Shown: in pieces, positions 58,013-64,000 of the stretch
Layout: every line of letters starts with the position of its first letter
Numbering within the stretch: the stretch's first letter is position 1
Assembly: GCF_013403565.1 (NCBI RefSeq)
Contig: NZ_CP058627.1
Span: 868,001 to 932,000, forward strand
DNA: 64,000 nt
Source of the DNA: Chitinibacter bivalviorum
GTDB lineage: Bacteria; Pseudomonadota; Gammaproteobacteria; Burkholderiales; Chitinibacteraceae
Direction: 5' to 3'
Notes under the pieces: generated by a model
Told to the model about the DNA's origin: nothing
Seen by the model: the letters and a program-made list of their open reading frames with translations, nothing else
Databases searched by the model: none
Translations under genes and position numbers: made by a program

Positions 58013-59690
58013 GGCGCGCGCAGTTCCTGCTGCCTTGGAGCAAAACCTACTCGCGGCAGGCTTTAGCGAATTGCAGGCTCGACTCTATGCCGCGCGCGGC
58101 ATCGCTAACCCGCAAGAGCTAGAGCACGAACTCAAGCATTTACTACCATTTCAGCTGCTAAAAAACGCACCCGAAATGGGGCTGCGTTTGGCCGATGCGA
58201 TCGAGCAGGGTAAACGCCTGTTGATCGTGGGTGACTATGATGCTGACGGCGCAACTGCAACCACCTTAGGCATGAAAGGTCTTGCTGCGCTAGGTGCGAA
58301 AGTCGATTTTATCGTCCCAAACCGTTTTGAATATGGTTACGGTTTAACGCCCGAAATCGTCGAGCTGGCGCGGGAAAAATCGCCCGATATTATTATTACC
58401 GTCGATAACGGTATCGCTAGCCATGCGGGGGTTGAGACTGCCAAATCCTATGGGATAGAAGTATTAATTACCGATCATCATTTGCCTGCCGATACCTTGC
58501 CAGATGCTTTGATCGTCAACCCGAATCAGGGCGGCTGCACCTTCCCGAGCAAAAGCCTCGCCGGTGTCGGCGTAATGTTTTATGTGCTGATGGCGCTGCG
58601 CGCTGTGCTGCGTGATCGCGGTGCTTTCGCCAATCAGCCCGAACCCAATTTGGCGCAGTGGCTCGATATTGTCGCGCTCGGTACGGTTGCGGATGTGGTA
58701 AAGCTCGATGCGAATAATCGTATCTTGGTTGAGCAAGGTCTTAAACGCATGCGTGCTGGGCGAGCTTGCCCGGGTATCATGGCCTTGTTTACGGCCGCAG
58801 GGCGCTTTTATGGCCGCGCGAGCTGTTTTGATCTGGGCTTTACGCTGGGGCCGCGGCTGAATGCGGCGGGTCGGCTCGATGATATGAGCTTTGGGATCAA
58901 TACATTATTGGCAAGTAGCGAGGAAGTCGCCTTGCCGCAAGCCAAAGAGCTGGATCAACTCAATCGCTCCCGCCGTGAAATCGAGCAGGGCATGCGCGAA
59001 GAAGCAGAACGTGCGCTGATCAATGTCGATGTGGCAGATCGTTACAGCCTGAGCCTGTATCAAGCCGATTGGCATCAGGGGGTGGTCGGCATTGTTGCGT
59101 CGCGGGTCAAAGATCAATTTCATCGCCCGACTATTGTCTTTGCGGATGGTTCTGGTGATGAAATTAAAGGTTCTGGTCGATCGATTCCAGGTTTGCATTT
59201 GCGTGATGCGCTGGATCTAGTTTCTAAGCGCCATCCACACCTGATCAAAAAATTTGGCGGCCACGCAATGGCAGCGGGGTTAACTTTGCTGCGCGCCGAT
59301 TTTGCAGAGTTTGAAACTGCTTTTGAGTCGGTTTGCCGCGAATTACTCGATGAGGCTCACTTAACTCGTACTATCGAAACGGATGGTGAATTACCGAGTT
59401 ATGCCATGCAAATCGCGACAGCTGAAATGCTCGATAAGCAGGTTTGGGGACAAGGTTTTCCCGCTCCGATGTTTCAAGGGCAGTTTCGCGTCGTTGAGCA
59501 ACGTATCGTGGGCGAAAAGCATAGCAAGTTAAAGCTGAGTTCTAGCGAGGGTATCTTGCTGGAGGCAATGAAATTTAACCATGCTGAGCCAATACCTCGG
59601 GATATCAATGCGGTTTACAAAATCAGCGTGAATGAATTTCGCGGTGAGCGGATTTTGCAGTTACAGTTAGAGTATTGTGAAGCGATCTAA
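57999..59690 (+). CDS. recJ: Single-stranded-DNA-specific 5'-3' exonuclease RecJ
   Basis: Processes single-stranded ends in RecF-pathway recombination and mismatch and base-excision repair. The 563-residue protein has the DHH-family motifs VGDYDADGATAT, TVDNGIASHAG, LITDHHLPA, GPRLNAAGRLDDM, and the DHHA1 motif FGGHAMAAGLTL, plus a C-terminal OB-like part. ATG 57999 overlaps the upstream gene by 14 bases. The rpfE-recJ pair is conserved in related bacteria. Confidence 0.96.
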   Translation: MSQIKARAVPAALEQNLLAAGFSELQARLYAARGIANPQELEHELKHLLPFQLLKNAPEMGLRLADAIEQGKRLLIVGDYDADGATATTLGMKGLAALGAKVDFIVPNRFEYGYGLTPEIVELAREKSPDIIITVDNGIASHAGVETAKSYGIEVLITDHHLPADTLPDALIVNPNQGGCTFPSKSLAGVGVMFYVLMALRAVLRDRGAFANQPEPNLAQWLDIVALGTVADVVKLDANNRILVEQGLKRMRAGRACPGIMALFTAAGRFYGRASCFDLGFTLGPRLNAAGRLDDMSFGINTLLASSEEVALPQAKELDQLNRSRREIEQGMREEAERALINVDVADRYSLSLYQADWHQGVVGIVASRVKDQFHRPTIVFADGSGDEIKGSGRSIPGLHLRDALDLVSKRHPHLIKKFGGHAMAAGLTLLRADFAEFETAFESVCRELLDEAHLTRTIETDGELPSYAMQIATAEMLDKQVWGQGFPAPMFQGQFRVVEQRIVGEKHSKLKLSSSEGILLEAMKFNHAEPIPRDINAVYKISVNEFRGERILQLQLEYCEAI

Positions 59691-59751
59691 ATAGAGGCAG
59701 GCAAAAGCAGTTTTGACCTCGCTCGAATAAACCCACATGGGATGGAATGAG

Positions 59752-60978
59752 ATGCGTTTAATACCTTGGTGTCTGGCTCTGCTCTGCGTACAAGCTCAGG
59801 CTGGCATATTGCTGTCGGCCAGTGAAGCCGCACGCCGCGAGCAGCTCGCTTGTCAGCCCACGGCAATATTGGGCGTGCTCGAGTGCGAGCAACTCGCACC
59901 GCCACCCCGGGCACCAAGTAACGACCCTGAAATCAAAGCGCCTGATTATGTGCCAAATTCGGGTGAATCGATTCCGGTACCACAAACAGAGCAGCCAATG
60001 TTGCCTGTCTTGGATGCAATACCGACCCGAACTAAGGCGGGGTCCCTAACCTTGGCTTGGGATATCTGGTTTGGTACGGCAGGGCTATGGTGGGAGGTGT
60101 GGGATAAAGATCAGCTGCGCTACCGAGGGCGAGATTTTACGCGCCGTATCAAAGATGCGCCGCCCAATACCCCTCCCGAGCAATTGATCGATGGTGGGAT
60201 GCAGTCGGTGCAAAGCGGGACCTTCCAGATTGCCAAGTTAGAAGCGGGTGAGCATCAATTTTTGATCAAGTTGTGCAATGGCTCGCTGGAGCAGCCAGTT
60301 TGCAATGAAGTGGCTGCCAGCACTTGGACCGATGCGAGTGATGGTCAGGATGGCGCAGCCGCAAAGCCCGATGCGCCCGCTTTAGCTTGGATACCGCAAG
60401 TGACCACCGAAGGGAAAGTCACTGTGGCTTGGAATCTATGGTGGGGCAATACAGGCACACATTGGGAAGTTTTGAACGGCAGTAAAATCGTTTATCGTTC
60501 GGATAAATTTACCGAAAACTATGATCACAGCCAAGCTGGGCAGGTGGATGTGCCGTTGGCCAATGGAGCGCATAGCTTGTCGGTGCGCTTGTGTCGCGAG
60601 CTGGCGTGCAGTACGTCGGACACTCTGAAAGTTGACGCAATGCTGGGGCCTGAATTGTCACCTGCGAAGCCACAAGTGGCACTCTTTACGCCTGATGATC
60701 CAGATTTGGGCGATGGCTTGCTGCCTAGCCAAGTGTTGCTGAGCTGGAAAACGGACGAGCCGGGCATCGTGCCGGATCGTTGGATGATGATTGATCAAAC
60801 AACTCGGCAAGTTTTGTTTAGTCAGCCGATTAAAGCGGATTGTGGCTCGGGTGTTTGGTGCGGCAGTTGGCAAGGTGTGCCGCCATCGCGTCCAGCCACG
60901 CTGCGCGTGAAATTGTGTAAAGCCAAAAGTTGTACCGACAGCGATTTGATTGAAGTGCCGGGCGTTGAAGTCAAGTGA
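59752..60978 (+). CDS. Secreted protein of three ChiA N-terminal-like modules
   Basis: A 408-residue exported protein (signal peptide RLIPWCLALLCVQAQAG). It holds three modules resembling the FnIII-like N-terminal domain of Serratia ChiA (SVSWNLWNGDTG ... ALCNADGCTASD). They are LTLAWDIWFGTAGLWWEV ... LIKLCNG, VTVAWNLWWGNTGTHWEV ... VRLCRELACSTSD and VLLSWKTDEPG ... VKLCKAKSCTDSD. No chitinase catalytic barrel (DxxDxDxE) is present. In ChiA this domain guides chitin chains, so surface or chitin binding is inferred. A Pro-rich linker follows the signal peptide. ATG 59752 gives the proper signal peptide. Confidence 0.78.
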   Translation: MRLIPWCLALLCVQAQAGILLSASEAARREQLACQPTAILGVLECEQLAPPPRAPSNDPEIKAPDYVPNSGESIPVPQTEQPMLPVLDAIPTRTKAGSLTLAWDIWFGTAGLWWEVWDKDQLRYRGRDFTRRIKDAPPNTPPEQLIDGGMQSVQSGTFQIAKLEAGEHQFLIKLCNGSLEQPVCNEVAASTWTDASDGQDGAAAKPDAPALAWIPQVTTEGKVTVAWNLWWGNTGTHWEVLNGSKIVYRSDKFTENYDHSQAGQVDVPLANGAHSLSVRLCRELACSTSDTLKVDAMLGPELSPAKPQVALFTPDDPDLGDGLLPSQVLLSWKTDEPGIVPDRWMMIDQTTRQVLFSQPIKADCGSGVWCGSWQGVPPSRPATLRVKLCKAKSCTDSDLIEVPGVEVK

Positions 60979-60989
60979 GAAAAGTCTGA

Positions 60990-61361
60990 ATGACTGAACA
61001 GTATTTATTTGTGTATGGTACTTTAAAGCGCGGTTTGAGTAATCATCATTATTTGGGCTCTGCCAGGTATGTTGCTCAGGGCATTACGCAGCAAAGGTTT
61101 GCGCTATATACCATCGAGTATCCATTTCTTAGCAAAAGCCCCGCCTGCTATCAAGTTCGCGGGGAGTTGTATTTAATTGATGCGCAAGACCTGGCGCAGG
61201 TCGATGTACTTGAGCAGCATCCGAGCGATTATTGTCGCGAGCTCACATCGATTATTGCGGATGATGGGCAAGTGATTTCGGCTTGGGCTTATTTTCATCC
61301 GCAACCCCGCGGCCGTTTATTGCCTCGCGGTGAATTTGAACCCGCCCAGATTGCGCTGTGA
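60990..61361 (+). CDS. Gamma-glutamylcyclotransferase family (YtfP-like) protein
   Basis: A 123-residue cytoplasmic protein with the YGTLKRG signature near the N-terminus (FVYGTLKRGLSNHHYL), the VRGELYLIDAQDLAQVDVLE segment including the conserved acidic residue, and CRELTSI later. Members act on gamma-glutamyl compounds or are of unknown substrate (YtfP/AIG2 group). It follows the ChiA-N repeat protein by 11 bases, probably on one transcript, with no evident functional link. Confidence 0.87.
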   Translation: MTEQYLFVYGTLKRGLSNHHYLGSARYVAQGITQQRFALYTIEYPFLSKSPACYQVRGELYLIDAQDLAQVDVLEQHPSDYCRELTSIIADDGQVISAWAYFHPQPRGRLLPRGEFEPAQIAL

Positions 61362-61372
61362 ATGCGATGCAA

Positions 61373-62185
61373 TTAATTGCTGATGCCAGTGATTAATTGC
61401 TCTTGCAGCCAAAATTGCAAATAGTCTGTTAAATCAAAATCGTCATCCGCCATATTCAGTGCCTCACCCAAGCTTTGCCCTGCCTGTAGGCTCTGTAAAA
61501 AAGCGGTGTCTTGTGGCTTAATCAATCGCGTGGCCTCGCCTAGCGCGGCTTGGCGCCAGACCAGTACAGATTCAGCTTTGGCCCAGTCTGTGGGTGTATC
61601 AGCACCATGATGCATCTGCCAAATAGATTGAATCGCCCAGCTCGATGACACTAGATGCAAACTGGGGTGGAAGGTTAAGCGAATCGCTCCGAGTTGTTCC
61701 GCATCGCTCAAATAAGGCACCAGCGCCTGCGCATCTAGAGCAGCGACGTTTTCGGCAAAGTGCGCGCAATGCAAGACCCAATCGAGGCGGGCGCAATCGG
61801 CTAAATAGGGATAGGGCGCGGCGGGAGGAAATTGCGCTATAAAATCGGAAAAAGTCGCGCCATCTTCGCTAAGGTTGGCACTTTGGGCGGGCGTTATGTC
61901 GACATATCTGAGCGCCATGGCGCGAAAGAAATCATCCCCCAACAAGGCCAAAATCGTCGGATAAGCCAGCGCTAGCGCATCGACACGATTGTAGCGATGA
62001 TTGAGCTGATAAAAACGTATATTGCCGCGGGTGTTTTGCGTCAACGCACTGCTGTGTAACGTCGCTTGGGTCGTGGCTTGGGCGATGTCTTGAGTGATGT
62101 CTTGGGTAATCGCTTGGGAGATTGCTTGCGCGAAGAGCGCTTGTGCTGTTTCATAAGCTTGTTTGGGCGCACTCATTGCGGACAC
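61373..62185 (-). CDS. bufC: BufC-type DUF2063 protein, partner of the MNIO enzyme
   Basis: A 270-residue protein of the DUF2063 family, the recognition partner that presents the precursor peptide to the MNIO enzyme in bufferin and methanobactin-like pathways. Typical segments are NIRFYQLNHRYNRVDALALA, AYPTILALLGDDFF, CARLDWVLHCAHF and LTFHPSLHLVSSSWAI. Residues ~17-40 are an extra tetrapeptide repeat (ISQA, ITQD, ITQD, IAQA, TTQA), encoded by a 12-bp tandem repeat. Its start overlaps bufB by 13 bases. Confidence 0.85.
   Translation of the reverse strand: MSAMSAPKQAYETAQALFAQAISQAITQDITQDIAQATTQATLHSSALTQNTRGNIRFYQLNHRYNRVDALALAYPTILALLGDDFFRAMALRYVDITPAQSANLSEDGATFSDFIAQFPPAAPYPYLADCARLDWVLHCAHFAENVAALDAQALVPYLSDAEQLGAIRLTFHPSLHLVSSSWAIQSIWQMHHGADTPTDWAKAESVLVWRQAALGEATRLIKPQDTAFLQSLQAGQSLGEALNMADDDFDLTDYLQFWLQEQLITGISN
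62064..62135 (-). repeat. 12-bp tandem repeat, six imperfect units, inside bufC
   Basis: Units on the plus strand are GCTTGGGTCGTG, GCTTGGGCGATG, TCTTGAGTGATG, TCTTGGGTAATC, GCTTGGGAGATT and GCTTGCGCGAAG. The 12-base period keeps the frame and encodes the tetrapeptide repeat at the BufC N-terminus. Confidence 0.85.
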
Positions 62186-63015
62186 CTATTTTGCTCGCCG
62201 TATTGTGCTTGGCAAAACTGTACCAAGCTTTGATAGTCGGTATACAGCTCGGGCCAGCTCGGTAAATGCGTGTCTCGCTCTAGCAGCACGGGAAGTGGGC
62301 CACAAACTTTCAAGACGTCAGCCAGCAATTGCCAAACAGCGTCACAAGGCGGTGCACCATGGGTGTCAATTGCGACATCGTCGATCATTTCAAATCCAGC
62401 AATATGGATTTCCCCGACTGCCGCTAGCGGTAATTTAGCAATTTCAGAATACGGGTCTACCCCGAGATTGATTTGATTGACATAGAGGTTATTAACATCG
62501 AGCAAAATGCCGCAGCCTGTTTTTTGAACCAGATGGGCTAGTAATTCCGCTTCCGAATATATTTCCCCTTTGAATTGAATACTGGTCGACACATTTTCCA
62601 GCAAGATTCGTCGCTGCAATTTGTTTTGAACGTGGTCGATGTGTTCAACGAGCTTCTCAAGTACACCTTCTAGCCGGGGTAGGGGTAGTAGATCGGGAAA
62701 AACCTGCGCGCCATAGCGATTCCAAGCCAAATGCTCAGATACGGATTGAGGTTCAATCTCGTCGACCAAATTGACTAACTGCTGTAGATGTCGCGTCGAG
62801 ATGGTTTGATTGCCCAGCCCAAGACCAACGCCGTGCAGGCTGATCGGATAATGCGATCTTAAATGGCGCAAAGTGGCCATAGGTGCGCCACCGCCAAAGT
62901 AATTTTCGCTGTGCACTTCCCACCATGCCACCTCAGGCATTTGCGCCAGCACCTCGGGCAAATGGGGCGTGCGTAGGCCTAGTCCGGCTTTTTGGGGTAG
63001 GGTATTGGTTTGCAT
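62173..63015 (-). CDS. bufB: BufB-type MNIO enzyme (DUF692)
   Basis: A 280-residue TIM-barrel enzyme of the multinuclear non-heme iron oxidative (MNIO, DUF692) family, which oxidises cysteines of a precursor peptide, in bufferins to thiooxazoles that bind copper. Metal-ligand segments are seen: WWEVHSENYFGGG, SLHGVGLGLG, SVSEHLAWNRYG, ILLENVSTSI, ILLDVNNLYVN, IHIAGFEMID, IDTHGAPPC and LLERDTHLPS. It lies downstream of the two precursor genes and overlaps bufC. Confidence 0.9.
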   Translation of the reverse strand: MQTNTLPQKAGLGLRTPHLPEVLAQMPEVAWWEVHSENYFGGGAPMATLRHLRSHYPISLHGVGLGLGNQTISTRHLQQLVNLVDEIEPQSVSEHLAWNRYGAQVFPDLLPLPRLEGVLEKLVEHIDHVQNKLQRRILLENVSTSIQFKGEIYSEAELLAHLVQKTGCGILLDVNNLYVNQINLGVDPYSEIAKLPLAAVGEIHIAGFEMIDDVAIDTHGAPPCDAVWQLLADVLKVCGPLPVLLERDTHLPSWPELYTDYQSLVQFCQAQYGEQNRCPQ

Positions 63016-63060
63016 GTATTGTTTAATCAGTGTTTTGAGGTGGTACGCTGCCGGGTATGT

Positions 63061-63090
63061 GCGCGATCAAGTTGGTCAATATGATCGCGC
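63061..63090 (-). repeat. Stem-loop between the second bufA and bufB
   Basis: A perfect 9-bp inverted repeat (63061-63069 GCGCGATCA, 63082-63090 TGATCGCGC) with a 12-base loop lies just after the precursor stop codon. No T-run follows on either strand, so it is more likely a stabilising or processing hairpin than a full terminator. Confidence 0.6.
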
Positions 63091-63099
63091 GCCCGATGT

Positions 63100-63351
63100 T
63101 TACATGGCCTTGAGGCTGCCCTTCATTTCAACGCACGTGCCTTTGGCGACATATTTCCACTCTTTGCCATCCATGTCTTTGGCGGCTTGCCCTGCACAGG
63201 CGTGACCATTGCCGGCGCAATCGTTACCTGCGGCCTTGGCGATGCCGTAGCATTTTTCTTTCCCGGCGGCATCGCTGGCGCTAGCGGGTTGAGCAGCTAC
63301 AGCCAAAACAGCGGCCATTGCTGAAGCGAGAATGAGTTGTTTTTTTTCCAT
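63100..63351 (-). CDS. bufA1: BufA1-type bufferin precursor (DUF2282), second copy
   Basis: An 83-residue exported precursor peptide. It has a Sec signal (LILASAMAAVLAVAAQPASA) and the four-cysteine DUF2282 core: [20 protein letters not shown], then WKYVAKGTC. In bufferins these cysteines are the sites modified by the MNIO enzyme for copper binding in the periplasm. It is 80 bases downstream of a closely similar copy (63432-63680); the Cys spacing is identical in the two. Confidence 0.9.
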   Translation of the reverse strand: MEKKQLILASAMAAVLAVAAQPASASDAAGKEKCYGIAKAAGNDCAGNGHACAGQAAKDMDGKEWKYVAKGTCVEMKGSLKAM

Positions 63352-63431
63352 GATGTACCCCTAAGTGGTAGTGATTTTATGTTATGTGAACAAAAGTGCT
63401 TAAAACGAAGAGAAGGCAAGGCCAGCGCTCA

Positions 63432-63680
63432 TTACATCGGTTTGAGCGTGCCCTTCATCTCCATGCAGGTGCCTGCCGCGACATGCTTCCATTCTTTGCC
63501 ATCGAAGTCTTTAGACGCCTGACCTTTGCAAGAGTGCCCATTACCAGCGCAATCATTACCACCTGCTTTGGCAATGCCATAGCATTTCTCATTGCTCATA
63601 TCCGCAGCGAATGTGCTCTGCGCAGCCATTGCCAAGACGGCACTCATGGCGGATGCTAGAACTAGTTGTTTCTTATTCAT
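63432..63680 (-). CDS. bufA1: BufA1-type bufferin precursor (DUF2282), first copy
   Basis: An 82-residue precursor and the first gene of the operon. It has a signal peptide ([20 protein letters not shown]) and the core [20 protein letters not shown] followed by [19 protein letters not shown], with the four cysteines of the DUF2282/BufA1 group. It differs from the second copy mainly after the signal peptide and in charged residues. The ribosome binding site is GGAGAG just before the start on the minus strand. A palindrome upstream (63709-63723) probably regulates the operon. Confidence 0.9.
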   Translation of the reverse strand: MNKKQLVLASAMSAVLAMAAQSTFAADMSNEKCYGIAKAGGNDCAGNGHSCKGQASKDFDGKEWKHVAAGTCMEMKGTLKPM

Positions 63681-63708
63681 GATGTCTCTCCGATGATGTG
63701 AAAATCAG

Positions 63709-63723
63709 TGTCTACGCTAGACA
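63709..63723. promoter_or_regulatory. Palindromic site upstream of the bufferin operon
   Basis: TGTCTA-CGC-TAGACA is a perfect 6-3-6 palindrome, 29 bases before the first bufA start. It is a candidate operator. ATGTAATAACC further upstream on the minus strand resembles an ECF-type -35 element, but no matching -10 is clear. Confidence 0.45.
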
Positions 63724-63828
63724 ATGATGTAGTCGCACCTTGATCACGGTTATTACATCGAAACTCAATAAAAGATGAAGAAGTTGGCCATCTTTATGAT
63801 TTTAAAAATAAAATAAATTAACGGACAA

Positions 63829-63850
63829 GAAAAAGGCCACCGAAGTGGCC
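63829..63850 (-). terminator. Terminator after serB
   Basis: A 6-bp GC-rich stem (63835-63840 GGCCAC, 63845-63850 GTGGCC) with a 4-base loop is followed on the minus strand by TTTTTCTT. It lies just after the serB stop. Confidence 0.8.
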
Positions 63851-63857
63851 GTGAGAT

Positions 63858-64000
63858 TTAGCAAAAATAATTGAGCACGCCTTCCATGCCCACCGTATTG
63901 ATGACATAGGGCGCTTCGGCCTGCACTTTAGGCTTGGCGTGCAATGCGACCCCAAAGCCCGCGGCATGCAGCATGGGTAAATCATTTGCGCCATCACCCA
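63858..64000 (-). CDS. serB: Phosphoserine phosphatase, C-terminal part (gene continues past window)
   Basis: The minus-strand frame ending at TAA (63858-63860) reads GDGANDLPMLHAAGFGVALH then AKPKVQAEAPYVINTVGMEG and VLNYFC. GDGANDL is motif IV of the haloacid dehalogenase superfamily, and the following stretch is characteristic of SerB, the last step of serine synthesis. The N-terminal part with the DxDxT motif lies beyond the window. Confidence 0.88.
   Translation of the reverse strand, partial: GDGANDLPMLHAAGFGVALHAKPKVQAEAPYVINTVGMEGVLNYFC

Overview
The window looks like the chromosome of a betaproteobacterium of the order Neisseriales, most likely a chitin-associated member (Chitinibacteraceae-like). 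This is inferred from gene order (pyrG-kdsA-eno-ftsB, tmk-holB-pilZ-tatD, dapA-bamC, fnr-hemN, rpfE-recJ), a GlcNAc-type PTS, a secreted protein built of ChiA N-terminal-like modules, and moderate base composition. Nothing here looks like a phage, plasmid, insertion sequence, CRISPR array, tRNA or rRNA.

Layout. 1-4.98 kb: end of an SDR gene, then pyrG, kdsA, eno and ftsB. 5.1-10.8 kb: a MocR-type regulator, then the chain tmk-holB-pilZ-tatD-metallo-hydrolase, and a DUF2237 gene broken by a frameshift. 10.8-16.1 kb: RsuA-type pseudouridine synthase, CNNM/CorC protein, an RquA-like rhodoquinone enzyme, pepD and a PCu(A)C copper chaperone. 16.1-20.9 kb: two divergent c-di-GMP proteins. 21-28.6 kb (minus strand): AEC transporter, UbiH-type hydroxylase, pepP, an operon of CHASE2 cyclase, SH3 protein and M48 protease, and a TetR regulator. 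28.7-35.5 kb: a tightly overlapping eight-gene lipid-modification operon (FAD oxidoreductase, DUF1365, Cfa-like methyltransferase, chalcone-isomerase-like protein, GPH-type transporter, DUF3833 lipoprotein, SDR, NTF2-like) divergent from the TetR gene. 35.5-47.5 kb: metG, a very large hybrid histidine kinase, a TRIC-like membrane protein, a NUDIX hydrolase, typA, bamC and dapA. 48-50 kb: nagE (EIICB) followed by an EIIA reading frame. 50-54.7 kb: fnr and hemN around a perfect FNR box, with a TauE/SafE-like protein, a GNAT enzyme and a YkgJ protein. 54.8-59.7 kb: DEAD-box helicase with a long RGG tail, rpfE-type gene, recJ. 59.7-61.4 kb: ChiA-N-like repeat protein and a gamma-glutamylcyclotransferase-like protein. 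61.4-63.7 kb (minus strand): a bufferin-type copper RiPP operon with two tandem precursors, the MNIO enzyme BufB and its partner BufC. 63.86 kb to the end: the 3' end of serB.

The strongest unusual signal is at 49466-49505. nagE ends on the heptamer A AAA AAG, in the phase used for -1 frameshifting in dnaX, directly before its stop codon. A GC-rich stem-loop follows, and the -1 frame runs without a stop into the EIIA domain, which lacks an ATG and a well-placed ribosome binding site. One locus could therefore make both NagE-CB and a full NagE-CBA protein; an ancestral fusion split by an indel is the alternative. Other points are the two-precursor bufferin operon with a tandem-repeat BufC N-terminus and a palindromic upstream site, the RquA homologue, the TetR-linked lipid operon, and the catalytic-domain-free ChiA-N repeat protein.

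Taken together, the anaerobic genes (fnr, hemN, rquA), the chitin/GlcNAc genes (nagE-EIIA, ChiA-N repeats), the copper genes (bufferins, PCuAC) and many second-messenger proteins (PilZ, GGDEF/EAL, cyclase, hybrid kinase) suggest a free-living aquatic or sediment chitin user that meets low oxygen and copper stress.
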